Positions 46,984 through 56,893 of a stretch of DNA of 64,000 nt are shown here, piece by piece. Within the stretch, counting starts at the first letter, position 1; every line of letters begins with the position of its first letter. The notes beneath the pieces were generated by a model that did not search any database, was not told the origin of the DNA, and saw only the letters and a list, made by a program, of their open reading frames with translations. The translations under genes and the position numbers were made by a program. Origin of the DNA: Diphasiastrum complanatum (lineage: Eukaryota; Streptophyta; Lycopodiopsida; Lycopodiales; Lycopodiaceae); the NCBI GenBank assembly GCA_029204225.1, contig MU832125.1:21960-85959 (forward strand), read 5' to 3'.

Positions 46984-47763
46984 CCCCTATTCCACTTTCT
47001 TACAGTGAGGATCTTCTTGCTGAGCCTTTCTTATCTCAGACAATAAGTCATTTTCAATGACTACAAATGACATCTGATACACTACACGAGATAGTGCATT
47101 TGCCACACGATTCTCGACACCTTTTTTGTACCGAATCTCCATTAGGAATTCTTGCATGAGCTCAGACCATCTGGATTGCGGGCCTCTAAGGTCTGCCTGC
47201 TTACAAAAGTATCTCAAGGTATCATGATCAGTGAATACCTCAAATTTCGATCCATACAGATAATGCCTCCATGCCTTTAATGCATGAACAATGGCATACA
47301 ACTCCTTTTCATGAGTTGGATAATTTTTCTGAGCAAGGTTGAGCTTCTTGCTCTCAAAGGCCACAGGCCTACCCTCTTGCATCAGAACAGCTCCCACAAC
47401 AATGTCACTTGCAGCCGTATCTATAACATAGGGCTTTTGAGGGTCTACAATCTTTAGAGTGACGCACTCAGCAATAGCTTGCTTCACTGATCAAAGCTTG
47501 CTTGCTGCAGTTCAGTCCACTCACCAAATCTATTCTTTTGAGTCAGTCAAAGGTGCTGCAATATAGGAGTATTTCTTAACATATTTTCTATAGAATACTG
47601 CCAATCCAAGAAAAGAACGGAGTGCTGTCAAATCAGCTGGCACAGGCCACGCAACGATCGCAGCAACCTTCTTAGGATCTGGCCTTACTCCATCAGCAGA
47701 CACTACATGACCAAGATACTCGATCTCTTTTTTAAACAATTCACGTTTTTTTACTATTGGCAA
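46984..47763 (-). pseudogene. Gypsy F RT end and RNase H
   Basis: RT connection (KKRELFKKEIEYLGHVVSADGVRPDPKKVAAIVAWPVPADLTALRSFLGLAVFYRKYVKKYS), then RNase H (YVIDTAASDIVVGAVLMQEGRPVAFESKKLNLAQKNYPTHEKELYAIVHALKAWRHYLYGSKFEVFTDHDTLRYF, ENRVANALSRVVYQMSFV). Strong family match. Broken. Confidence 0.9.
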
Positions 47764-49174
47764 ACAAAGTGTTCTCCCTCAAAGTAGACAACACAGTCCT
47801 AAGGTGAGCCATATGCTTGACCTCACTTGCACTGTAAGTCGGAATGTCATCAACAAAGTTTACGACAAGCTTACCCATATACGGTCTGAGCACATCATTC
47901 ATCATCATCATGAATGTAGCTGGGTCATTAGTCAATCCAAATGGCATCACAAGATACTCATAGTGACCGAACCGAGTTTTGAAGGCAGTCTTGTGTACAT
48001 CCTCTTCACAAACTCTAACCTGATGGTATCCACTCTTTAGGTGTATTTTACTGAACACAGTGGCACCTGACAAGGCATCAAGCAAATCATCTATACGTGG
48101 CATAGGATATCGATGTTTAACCGTTATCTTGTTCAAACCTCGATAATCCACACACATACGCCATGATCCATCCTTCTTCTTTACAAGAATGATCGGAGAG
48201 GCAAAAGGGGAATAACTAGGTCGTATCTGCCCCTTGGTTAGATGATCATCGACCATCCATCTCACTTCCTCTTCCTCCTTAAGACTCATTCTGTAAGGAC
48301 GTCTATTGGCAGGACATGATCCGGGTATTAATTCAATCTTATGTTCAACATTCCTCTTAGGAGGTAAAACAGATGGAAGATCATCTATGAACACATCTGA
48401 AAACTCTTTCCTAATCTCTTGATCCAAATTGACAATAGTACTGGTTTGCACACACTGCTTGCTACTCTGACTAGTATTAGTAGACATATCAAGTAGAAAG
48501 CAAACACACATGTACTCACAATGGATCCTACGCAATGCGTAGCTGAAATAAGCGGTCCATGGCACATCCCGCTCCCCACGAAGGGAATGCATCACACCAT
48601 CAAATTGGAACTCATACACATGAGTATCCCAGGCTATGTGTGGCTTCCGCATCGTATGCCAACAAATGCCCAACACCACATCAAACCACGCAAGCCGTGT
48701 TATCTCAAAATCCAACTCTTCTGTGTAACTTTGTACAGTTAGTGGAATGCCCACAACCCTCTTATCCCAAATCTCTGTACCCTTTCCATCAGCCATTTCC
48801 ACTGTGTATTGGTACTGGGATGGTTGAGTATTCACACCTAACTTCCGTACCAAAGTTGAATTCAACACATTATGAGAGGACCTAGTGTCAAATAGAACCT
48901 GAGCATCTCTACCACACAGCTGTCCTTGCATAACAATAAGAGAAGTGTTAGGAAATTGATACCCTTGGCGAGCCGATTTTGACAAAAGCGCTGGTGGAGC
49001 CGTGTCCACTCTCTTGACCACCGAAACATTCATGCGGCGTGGAACATCTGGATTGGCTTCCTGCTCGATCTCTTCCATTGTCATAGGGTCATCACCCTGG
49101 TTCATCTGGTCCACCTGAAGATTATATTTCCGCATCAAGTTCCGTGGACATTCCTTCCACCTATGCTGCCCCAA
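47741..49174 (-). CDS. Gypsy F protease and reverse transcriptase
   Basis: A 477-codon minus-strand frame. The retropepsin-like stretch covers about residues 85-180 (VMQGQLCGRDAQVLFDTRSSHNVLNSTLVRKLGVN, WFDVVLGICWHTM). RT starts near residue 265: LPSVLPPKRNVEHKIELIPGSCPANRRPYRMSLKEEEEV, FASPIILVKKKDGSWRMCVDYRGLNKITVKHRYPMPRIDDLLDALSGATVFSKIHLKSGYHQVRV, FGHYEYLVMPFGLTNDPATFMMMMNDVLRPYMGKLVVNFVDDI. The order protease-RT-RNase H-integrase is that of Ty3/gypsy. Host copies of this family would make gag-pol as one precursor. Confidence 0.9.
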   Translation of the reverse strand: MGQHRWKECPRNLMRKYNLQVDQMNQGDDPMTMEEIEQEANPDVPRRMNVSVVKRVDTAPPALLSKSARQGYQFPNTSLIVMQGQLCGRDAQVLFDTRSSHNVLNSTLVRKLGVNTQPSQYQYTVEMADGKGTEIWDKRVVGIPLTVQSYTEELDFEITRLAWFDVVLGICWHTMRKPHIAWDTHVYEFQFDGVMHSLRGERDVPWTAYFSYALRRIHCEYMCVCFLLDMSTNTSQSSKQCVQTSTIVNLDQEIRKEFSDVFIDDLPSVLPPKRNVEHKIELIPGSCPANRRPYRMSLKEEEEVRWMVDDHLTKGQIRPSYSPFASPIILVKKKDGSWRMCVDYRGLNKITVKHRYPMPRIDDLLDALSGATVFSKIHLKSGYHQVRVCEEDVHKTAFKTRFGHYEYLVMPFGLTNDPATFMMMMNDVLRPYMGKLVVNFVDDIPTYSASEVKHMAHLRTVLSTLRENTLFANSKKT

Positions 49175-50148
49175 ACATCCAGCATTGAAGGACGTTGACC
49201 CTTTTGGGCATTGGGCTGCCCATACAACCCTTTGCCTTTGGGGGCCCCTGCACCCTTCTTCTTTTGGTCACCCCGAGCTTGCCACTGATTGGTTTGACCT
49301 TCAAACTTTCTCTTTTTGTTCCATTTCCCCAAGTTACTAACCACCTGTACCAGCTACCGCAATAGGATCCGGGCCTTTTTTCCCATCTTCATAATACAAA
49401 GCCATCTGGATGGCTCCCCGCAAATCATGAGATTGCTCCTTCTGCACGAAAGGGCGAATACTCTTGCGAAGTCCCTCCACAAAGTGAAATGTTTGCATGT
49501 ACATAGGAACTTCCTGAGGAATGCGTAACAAAGCCTCTCGGTACTTGTCTGCATAATCCTGCACGCTCAAGTTACCCTGCTTCAAATAAGACCCTTGTTG
49601 CATGGCTCTGTTGTCTTCATCCATAGGCATCTAGTTTTGCGCAAACATTTGCCGGAATGCCTCCCATGTGGTTGGAACTAGGTCATCCTTTTCCACCTTC
49701 CTCCACCACCTTTGTGCTGACTCTTGAAAACGATATGTGGCTTCAACAATCATCTCAGTTTCATCGTCTATGCCACACATCTAGAATGCTTTCTCCCATT
49801 TTTGCAACCAATTCTCAACGACATTAGTAGTTCTCATAGATACTGCTCCAGTGAATTTCGGAGGTTTAAATCTTTGATAGTAGGTAGCTTTCTCTTTTGA
49901 AACCCCAACTCAGCTTCATGACCTGTTGACAATGTCCTTTCTGCTTCCGTAGCAGTACCATTGACTCTCTCATGAACACTGGCCCCTTTACCTTTGAGTT
50001 GCTCCAAAATTAGCTTAAGAGTAGCTTCGATAGCATCCACCTTGGAACATACAGCATCTAATCTCTGTGAATCTTGACTGGTGTTGCTTGCGGATGCCAT
50101 AGCAGAAAAATAGGTAGCAGAAACAAAGCAAAACCAAGCTCTCAGCAC
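49135..50148 (-). pseudogene. Gypsy F gag
   Basis: Minus-strand pieces: MASASNTSQDSQRLDAVCSKVDAIEATLKLILEQLKGKG (start at about 50100), then a retrotrans-gag stretch (QQGSYLKQGNLSVQDYADKYREALLRIPQEVPMYMQTFHFVEGLRKSIRPFVQKEQSHDLRGAIQMALYYED), then a basic knuckle-side tail (KWNKKRKFEGQTNQWQARGDQKKKG). It is broken in a few places. Confidence 0.85.
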
Positions 50149-51140
50149 CTCAAATCACTACACAGATAGGTTACCCTGAATTCCTAGAAGAACTGGATAG
50201 AATAGACCTCCTACAAGCAAGTTTTAACTACACATAGACTCTTCTTCTTCAAAAATCAGCAAACTAGGGTTTCAAACTGACAACTGGCAAAAAACTATGG
50301 ATGATCGCTGAATCAGAAGGCGAAAAGCCCCACCCTACCAGCGACCTACCACAAGAAGCTTATTGCAACTGACAGATCTGAAAAATACCGAGTATTGAAG
50401 AAGTTACAAACAAATTTACAAATCCTATGTGGGCTGGATTTTCACAAAAGCGAAGAGAATAATCAAGCCGCGTAGTAGAAAATGCTCAAAGGCTGCCAGA
50501 AGATCAGCAATCCACCATAGGGCTTCAATCTGCTATCTTATGGGCTTTAAATCTGCCAACAGATCACCTGCAGCTGGCTCGCGAAGAATGCTCCAACAAG
50601 CAAACATGAGAGCTCTGCGGCATGGCAAGTCTCCTCCCAACCATAATTGCATAGGAATACCATAATGAGGAATACCTAACCAGGCTCACACTATATCCCC
50701 TCAAGCACCCCTTAACCCTGACACATCCTAACGTCGACACATGGCAAACTCCATGCACAGCCGACACTTGCCACTTGGCAGTACCCTGACACATAGGCAA
50801 GCTAGTAGGTGGACAGTGTGACACATGTCACTCATGCATTGGACCAAGTGTCCCAATGAGCATATGACACGTCCTATTGACCCGTCCATTGACCGTCCGA
50901 CAAGTGTCACTCATGCACTGGACCAAGTGTCCCAGTGAGCATATGACACGTGTCACGTTGACCGATCAACCCTTCCTACTTTTTAGGAGGTCAGTCCAGC
51001 AGACTCTCATGAGACCTAGTACCCCCTTGGCCATCTCGGATTTAGTCACTATAACAGATATTTACATTGCAATTTACAATTGTCTCCATAGGCCGGTGAC
51101 AGCCATTTACAATTTCATAATTACAATTTACCATTTACAT
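50149..51140 (-). repeat. Gypsy F leader and 5' LTR
   Basis: The leader runs from gag to about 50670. The LTR probably spans about 50670-51140: its outer end CATTTACA meets copia G at 51141. A primer-like TGGTATTCC (minus strand) lies near 50662-50670. Inside the LTR a block of about 79 bases (TCACTCATGCAYTGGACCAA) is duplicated at 50828 and 50907. Confidence 0.5.
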
Positions 51141-51812
51141 TGGGCAAGGGATTCAAAGTACATGTGACAGATGGAGCATATAGAGCCAAGGAGATCTTGG
51201 AGCTTGTTCATACAGACTTATGTGGTCCCATGCAAACTACGTCTATAGGGGGAGCATCCTACTTCATAATATTTGTGGATGATTTTTCCAGGAAAGTATG
51301 GATATACTTGCTTAAGTATAAAAGTCAAGCTTTTAAGTGCTTTACTCGATTCAAATCACTTGTTGAGAAGCAAGCAGAAGCAAATAAAGAATCTACGTTC
51401 AGATAAGGGAGGTGAGTTCATATCTACAGAATTCCAAGAATTCTGCAAAGAACATGGAATCAAGAGACAATTTGCTTCGACAAATACACCACAGCACACC
51501 ACAGCATAATGGAGTAGCCGAGAGAAAGAACAGGTCTATTGTGGAGAGTGCTCGAAGCAGCATGCTACGAGGTAAGAACCTCAAGAATCATTTGTGGGGC
51601 GAAGCAGTTTGTACAACAGTTTATTTACTTAACAGAAGTCCTACAAAAGCTGTTATTAATCGAACTCTAGAAGAAGCTTTCACAGGTATAAAACCTAAAG
51701 TGAATCATCTACAAGTTTTTGGTTGAATTGCATATGCTCATGTTCCTAAAGATCATCGTCAAAAACTTGATTCAAAGGCAATCAAGTGTTTATTCGTTGG
51801 TTATGATGAGGA
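51141..51812 (+). pseudogene. Copia G integrase
   Basis: The translation starts in the pre-integrase end (GKGFKVHVTDGAYRAKEILELVHTDLCGPMQTTSIGGASYFIIFVDDFSRKVWIYLL) and continues LRSDKGGEFISTEFQEFCKEHGIKRQFAS, QHNGVAERKNRSIVESARSSML, WGEAVCTTVYLLNRSPTKAV, IKPKVNHLQVFG, RQKLDSKAIKCLFVGYDEE. This is a typical copia integrase core and tail, broken in a few places. Confidence 0.9.
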
Positions 51813-51817
51813 AGAGA
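51813..51817. repeat. Target-site repeat AGAGA of element H, left copy
   Basis: AGAGA at 51813-51817 and 53797-53801 directly flanks the TG and CA ends of element H. Copia G coding sequence lies on both sides. Confidence 0.9.
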
Positions 51818-52223
51818 TGTTAGAATCGAAGAGCTTCTCTAATCGGAGTAGACTAATCTTATTAGTACTCACAGAAAACATCAACCACAAGCTGAAGAAG
51901 AAGATAGACTGCAAGAAGCTATGCTTCATGAAACTGAGATAACAATTGAGGTGGGCGCCCATCTACTCTTATAGAGGCTGTCCACAATGAAAAGCAAAAG
52001 CTATCCTTCTACAATAGCAATCGAAATGCTAATTATGAAGTCTTAACAATAGAAATCTATGCTAACTTGGTTAAAATAGATTTCTATACTATTCTAGCAA
52101 AATTGGTACTAACTTAGGTACCTATACAAAAAATAGATAATACCTATACTAAAAATAGAAATAGGCCTTCTAGCACGCAGGTTGGCCTCTACAATGAATT
52201 AATTAATCCATTGATTCCTAACA
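51818..52223 (-). repeat. Element H 3' LTR
   Basis: 406 bases, matching 53391-53796 at about 95% and the copia G LTR (55717-56117) in reverse orientation at lower identity. The adjoining CTCCCCCTTAATGG at 52224-52237 is the purine tract read from the other strand. Confidence 0.9.
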
Positions 52224-52574
52224 CTCCCCCTTAATGGATAATTAATTATCAATCACAACCAGGTCCTTTGGTTACTAATCTGGCTCAATATAACCATTAA
52301 GCTTAAACTTGGTTCTATAAAATAAAGGATCCTCTGAATCCAACACTGAAGCCATAAACGCATAATGCGTTTCTTCGCCATCTTCACAATAGTTGGCACT
52401 AGAACGTGTCAATCTCTTAGCTCCTTGTTGACTCGATTCTCCCTCATCCGAAATATGACTATCCTGTATAGTCTCACAATACCATCTTGGTAACTTCTTT
52501 GTAGGTGACGTAGAAGGAGAATATGTATCAAATACTCTCGACCTTTCCTTCCGTTTACCAAGATCCACCTGTGT
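52199..52574 (-). repeat. Element H inverted arm 1
   Basis: Read on the minus strand: ACACAGGTGGATCTTGG, a stretch of about 96 open codons (DLGKRKERSRVFDTYSPS, WYCETIQDSHISDEGES, FMASVLDSEDPLFY), then the polypurine tract and the first bases of the LTR. The same codons appear in copia G at about 54013-54266, so this is family linker and RT sequence. Confidence 0.9.
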
Positions 52575-52888
52575 ACTTTTAAAGTAGACAACCCAAAAAA
52601 ATATTGTTAAAATCATGGTGTTATACACTCAAATAGATTTTCATTAGCACAACTCTATATTTTGGTCCCTATCGCTTGACATAGCCCATTGAATAATCAT
52701 AATTAACCAACATCACATGAGATAGCTCAAACAGCTTGATGTCTATCAATGTAAAAAGTCTCATTTTGGCACTTCTCACCTGAGGCTCCTCATAGAGTGA
52801 TCAACTTTGAGGGATTTCATCCAAATAGATTAAATTTGTTGCCTATCGTTTGGAAATGCCAAAATTTGATGCCCAATGTGTAATTTTA
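52575..52888. other. Element H spacer between the inverted arms
   Basis: AT-rich sequence of about 314 bases with no open frame or recognised domain. It would be the loop of a hairpin transcript. Confidence 0.7.
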
Positions 52889-53282
52889 CACACAGGTGGA
52901 TCTTGGTAAACGGAAGGAAAGGTCAAGAGTATTTGATACATATTCTCCTTCTACGTCACCTACGAAGAAGTTACCAAGATGGTATTGTGAGACTATACAG
53001 GATAGTCATATTTCGGATGAGGGAGAATCGAGTCAACAAGGAGCTAAGAGATTGACACGTTCTAGTGCCAACTATTGTGAAGATGGCGAAGAAACGCATT
53101 ATGCGTTTATGGCTTCGGTGTTGGATTCAGAGGATCCTTTATTTTATAGAACCAAGTTTAAGCTTAATGGTTATATTGAGCCAGATTCATAACCAAAGGA
53201 CCTGGTTGTGATTGATAATTAATTATCCATTAAGGGGGAGTGTTAGGAATCAATGGATTAATTAATCCATTAATTCCTAACA
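52889..53282 (+). repeat. Element H inverted arm 2 with palindromic LTR ends
   Basis: Nearly identical to arm 1 but in opposite orientation, encoding the same ~96 residues. It ends in a 42-base near-palindrome at 53241-53282, formed by the outer LTR end TGTTAGGAATCAATGG facing its own inverse CCATTAATTCCTAACA. On the left it starts ACACAGGTGG, matching arm 1. Confidence 0.9.
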
Positions 53283-53379
53283 TCACCAAATAGCACCTCC
53301 ACTAGATGCGACCTCCACCAGTAAACCTGCAGCGCTGATCTTCTCCTTCCTTCCGTAGATCCCGATCTTAACGAGATGG

Positions 53380-53390
53380 CTCTGATACCA
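53380..53390 (-). promoter_or_regulatory. Element H primer-binding site (tRNA-Met type)
   Basis: The minus strand reads TGGTATCAGAG directly after the LTR end CTAACA. Confidence 0.95.
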
Positions 53391-53796
53391 TGTTAGAATC
53401 GAAGAGATTCTCTAATCGGAGTAGACTAATCTTATTAGTACTCACAGAAAACATCAACCACAGCTGAAGAAGAAGAGAGACTGCAAGAAGCTATGCTTCA
53501 TAAGCTGGAAACTGAGATAACAATTGAGGTGGGCACCCATCTACTCTTATAGAGGCTGTCCACAAAGCAAAAGCTATCCTTCTACAATAGCAATTGAAAT
53601 GCTAATTATGAAGTCTTAACAATAGGAATCTATGCTAACTTGGTTAAAATAGATTTCTATACTATTCCAGCAAAATTGCTACTAACTTAGATACCTATAT
53701 TAAAAATACATAGTACCTATACTAAAAATAGAAATAGGCCTTCTAGCACGCAGGCTGGCCTTTACAATGAATTAATTAACTCATTAATTCCTAACA
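53391..53796 (-). repeat. Element H 5' LTR
   Basis: 406 bases, TGTTAG to CTAACA, with the transcription-start side at right. It would promote minus-strand transcription through both inverted arms. Confidence 0.9.
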
Positions 53797-53801
53797 AGAG
53801 A

Positions 53802-55716
53802 AGGCATATCGCCTTTATAATCTTTCCAGTAAGAAGGTGACTACGAGCACGGATGTCGTGTTCGAAGAAGATGAGTCTTTTAACCTAGAAGATCATGAGG
53901 AAGATGTATTTTGTCCTACATCAAAAACTCCAGTCATAGATGATGTTCAGAACGATACAGGTCCATGTGATACAGCTTCTACACAAATTGAACCAAGGGT
54001 GAGTACACAGGTTGATCTTGGTAAACGAAAGGAAAGGTCAAGAGTATTTGATTCTTATTCTCCTTCTACGTCACCTACAAAGAAATTACCAAGATGGTAT
54101 TGTGAGACTATACAAGATAGTCAAATGTTGGATGAGGGAGAATCAAGTCAACAAGGAGCTAAGAGATTGACACATTCAGGTGGATACTATCGCGAAGCTG
54201 GTGAAGAAATGCATTCTGCATTTATGGCTTCAGTATTGGATTCTGAGGATCCTTTATTTTATGAAGATGTTGCTAAGGAACAAGTTTGGAAGACTGCTAT
54301 GGATGAGGAGTACAATTCTATTATGAAAAACGAGACATGGGATCTTGTTGAACTTTCAGCAGGTAAGAAACCGATTGGTTGCAAGTGGATTTATAGAACC
54401 AAGTTTAAGTCTGATGGTTCTATAGATAAGTATAAAGCCAGATTAGTAGCCAAAGGATATGCTCAGAGGGAAGGAATTGTGTACGAAGGTACTTTCACAC
54501 CTGTTGCTAAAATGAATACTTTGAGGAGTGTTTTGGCGATTGCATCTCATTTTGGATGGGATATTCAACAAATGGATGTCAAGAGTGCTTTCTTGAACGG
54601 TTACCTTGAAGAGGAGGTTTATCTGGAGCAACCTCAAGGTTATGAGGTTGAAGACAAAGAGCACTTGGTTTGCAAGTTAAAGAAGGCATTATATGGGTTG
54701 AAACAAGCTCCTAGAGCATGGTATACATTCAGATGACATAGTTATTATTGTTCTCTATGTAGATGATCTTAATATCACAGGATCAAATAAGTCACTAATA
54801 GAGAAGATAAAGAACAATCTTTCACAAGACTTTGATATGAAAGATGGAGAGTCTTCAATATTGTTTGGGTATTGAAGTTTGGAGGTCAAAGGAAAATCTT
54901 TTCATATCACAAGCAAAGTATGCAAGAGAGTTACTCAAGAAGTTTAGCATCCTTGATTGTAAGCCCATTACTACACCTTATGATTCAGGTGTAAAGCTTA
55001 CAAAAGAGGAAAAGTGTGAAAGTGTGAATGAAACACTTTATAGGCAGCTTGTAGGTAGTTTGATTTATCTAATGACTAATCGACCAGAAATTTCATATGC
55101 AGTGGGTATGGTGAGTCAATTCATGTCTTTACCCAAAGTTTGTCACTGAAAAGTAGCAAAGAGGATTTTGCGTTATGTCAAAGGGACACTTAGGTATGGC
55201 ATTTATCATGATAAAGGAACATACATAAAACATGAGGGTTTTGTTGATGCTGACTAGGCATGAAATGCAAAAGGTAGAAGATCGACTACAGAATATACAT
55301 TTAATCTTGGAACTGGAGCAATATCTTGGAGTAGTAAAAAGCAACCAACGATTGTTTTATCTTCTACAGAGGCAAAGTATAGGGCTACTACATCAACGAC
55401 TTGTGAAGCAATTTGGTTACGAAGGATTTTAAAAGATCTTCATATAGAACAAGTTGAACCTACAGTTCTTTGGTATGACAATCAGAGTTGCATTCAGCTT
55501 GCGAAGAATCCGGTGTTTCATAGCAGGACAAACCATATTGAAGTTCAGCAACATTTCATACGAGAAAAGTTGCAGAGTGGTGAAGTAAAGTTGATCTACT
55601 GTGACACCAATGATCAAGTTGCAAATATCTTCACAAAAGGACTTGTTCATAAAAAGTTTGAGAAGTTCAGGACACTCCTAGGTGTAATTGATAATCAATT
55701 ATCCATTAAGGGGGAG
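53802..55716 (+). pseudogene. Copia G linker, RT and RNase H
   Basis: The longest frame is 53837-54736 (299 codons): an acidic linker, DLGKRKERSRVFDSYSPSTS, then RT ([115 protein letters not shown]). The second palm half and RNase H follow (LQYCLGIEVWRSKENLFISQAKYARELLKKFSILDCKPITTPYD, LYRQLVGSLIYLMTNRPEISYAVGMVSQFM, VFHSRTNHIEVQQHFIREKLQSGEVKLIYCDTNDQVANIFTKGL). A classic copia RT-RNase H, broken in a few places. Confidence 0.9.
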
Positions 55717-56117
55717 TGTTAGAATTAATGGTTAATTAATCAATTGTAGAGGCCAGCCTGCGAGCTAGTTCAAAGGCCTATTTCTATTTTTAGTATCAAT
55801 TTTGGTAGAATAGTATTGAATACTATCTTATGAACAAGTTAGCATAGATTGCTATTTTTGAGACATCGTAATTAGCATAAGTGCTTTTACCAAATAGTAT
55901 AGTAGGCAAATAGCTTTTGCTTTAAAGCAAGGCCAGTCTCTATAAGAGTAGATGGGTGCCTTCCTTCAGTTAATTCAGTTCATTGTACATGAAGCATAGC
56001 TTCTTACAATTTCTCTCCTTCCTCAATAAAGTTTCTTCTACCACTTGAGTTTGGTGTTTTGTGTGAGTACTAATAAGATTAGTCTACTCCGATTTGAGAA
56101 TCACTCTGATTCTAACA
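55717..56117 (+). repeat. Copia G 3' LTR
   Basis: 401 bases, TGTTAGAATTAATGG to TTCTAACA, following the purine tract AAGGGGGAG. It is related to the element H LTRs. A TATA-like CTCTATAAGAG and an AATAAAG poly(A)-type block (about 56025) are visible. Confidence 0.9.
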
Positions 56118-56165
56118 AAGTCGCCTACTCCGATTTGAGAATCACTCTGATTCTAACAAAGTCGC
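56084..56165. repeat. 41-bp tandem duplication across the copia G LTR end
   Basis: CTACTCCGATTTGAGAATCA...AACAAAGTCGC at 56084 recurs at 56125 with exact or near-exact match. The unit contains the last ~34 bases of the LTR plus AAGTCGC. Confidence 0.85.
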
Positions 56166-56760
56166 CGTAGCCATGTATCTAGATGAATCAAGCTTTGAGA
56201 CTCTATGAATGAATGTGATAATCCGAAATATAGCCTCGACAATCAGTGGAGGAGAGGCAAACTCTGCAAGAATGATGTCATGGGGAACTGACTGCTTTGC
56301 ATGGATCATCCGACTAAGCATGAGGATCTGCACACGTGAAGTATCACTGGATAAGCCTGGACACCACGTCTGTGCTGAATATAAAGCAACCGGAGAGACA
56401 GTAGCAGAAAATAGGCGACAACGTGTATCAGGATCATGCACGTACTAAATAGAGGAAAACCTCTCCATCTGGACAAGAGCCAGAGTGCCCCTTGCGGAGC
56501 CTAGTCAATGCAGCTGGTCTAAAAGTGAGCAATGGACCAGTAAAAAGGACACCTAGGTATGTATAAGAGGCTACTATCTCCAGTGACTGCCCATCATAGT
56601 AGAACACTGTGTCTCTCATATGATGTCGATTGGTGTTGAACACCATGACCTTCGTCTTACCAATGTTCAAGAAAAAAAAAAATGAACACATTGCACAAAC
56701 CATTCCTCCTTATGGTGCCTGAATCCCTCCTCAAAACTGGATGACCCATCTTCTACATTC
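56142..56760 (-). mobile_element. LINE 3' fragment: end of reverse transcriptase ORF
   Basis: The minus-strand translation reads FEEGFRHHKEEWFVQCVHF, then NIGKTKVMVFNTNRHHMRDTVFYYDGQSLEIVASYTYLGVLFTGPLLTFRPAALTRLRKG. In an overlapping frame come LFSATVSPVALYSAQTWCPGLSSDTSRVQILMLSRMIHAKQSVPHDIILAEFASPPLIVEAIFRIITFIHRV. The KTKVMVF, YLGV-F and P-ALY-A-W blocks are the usual thumb and C-terminal signatures of LINE RT. One frame change lies near 56440. It is only the 3' part. The LINE at the right end of the window is on the same strand and may be the same family. Confidence 0.8.
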
Positions 56761-56893
56761 TCTAATTCCTCAATAAGAGTCCATCGCCGTAGAAGCGAAG
56801 GCTTCATATCCATCATAACATCTGCACAATTTTGTTTCGTTGTGTGCCAATTGGAAATTCCTTGGGTAGCTCATATGAAGACACTTTGTAGTC

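Larger units (their letters stand above)
42670..51140 (-). mobile_element. Gypsy F: Ty3/gypsy retrotransposon carrying copia E
   Basis: Minus-strand gag (50148-49135), protease and RT (49174-47530), RNase H (47487-46984), then copia E (42926-46978), then the integrase zinc domain (42925-42684: HDSPSASHPGVDRTYELIRRNFWWSRIKKEVNHYVTHCFKC). The right LTR appears to run from about 50670 to 51140, ending CATTTACA on the plus strand where copia G begins. The left end is partial and meets a foreign gypsy RT relic. It is broken in a few places but its coding regions are well preserved, so it is younger than gypsy I. Confidence 0.8.
51818..53796 (-). mobile_element. Element H: short non-autonomous copia-family element with internal inverted duplication
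   Basis: A 1,979-base minus-strand element with two 406-base LTRs (5' at 53391-53796, 3' at 51818-52223), both TGTTAG to CTAACA, a tRNA-Met primer site next to the 5' LTR and a polypurine tract next to the 3' LTR. AGAGA flanks it. The interior is only about 1.17 kb and holds two inverted copies (52199-52574 and 52889-53267, about 98-99% identical) of the linker-RT-to-LTR end of its own family around a spacer of about 314 bases. There is no room for gag or pol, so relatives must have moved it. The LTRs differ by roughly 4-5% by eye. Confidence 0.9.
51141..56117 (+). mobile_element. Copia G: LTR retrotransposon carrying element H
   Basis: Plus-strand integrase (51141-51812), linker and RT (53802-54800), RNase H (54840-55700), purine tract AAGGGGGAG (55708-55716) and 3' LTR (55717-56117). 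Gypsy F abuts it on the left, and its upstream half is not in the window. Element H sits between integrase and linker. It is broken in several places. The RNase H end and LTR are well preserved. Confidence 0.85.
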
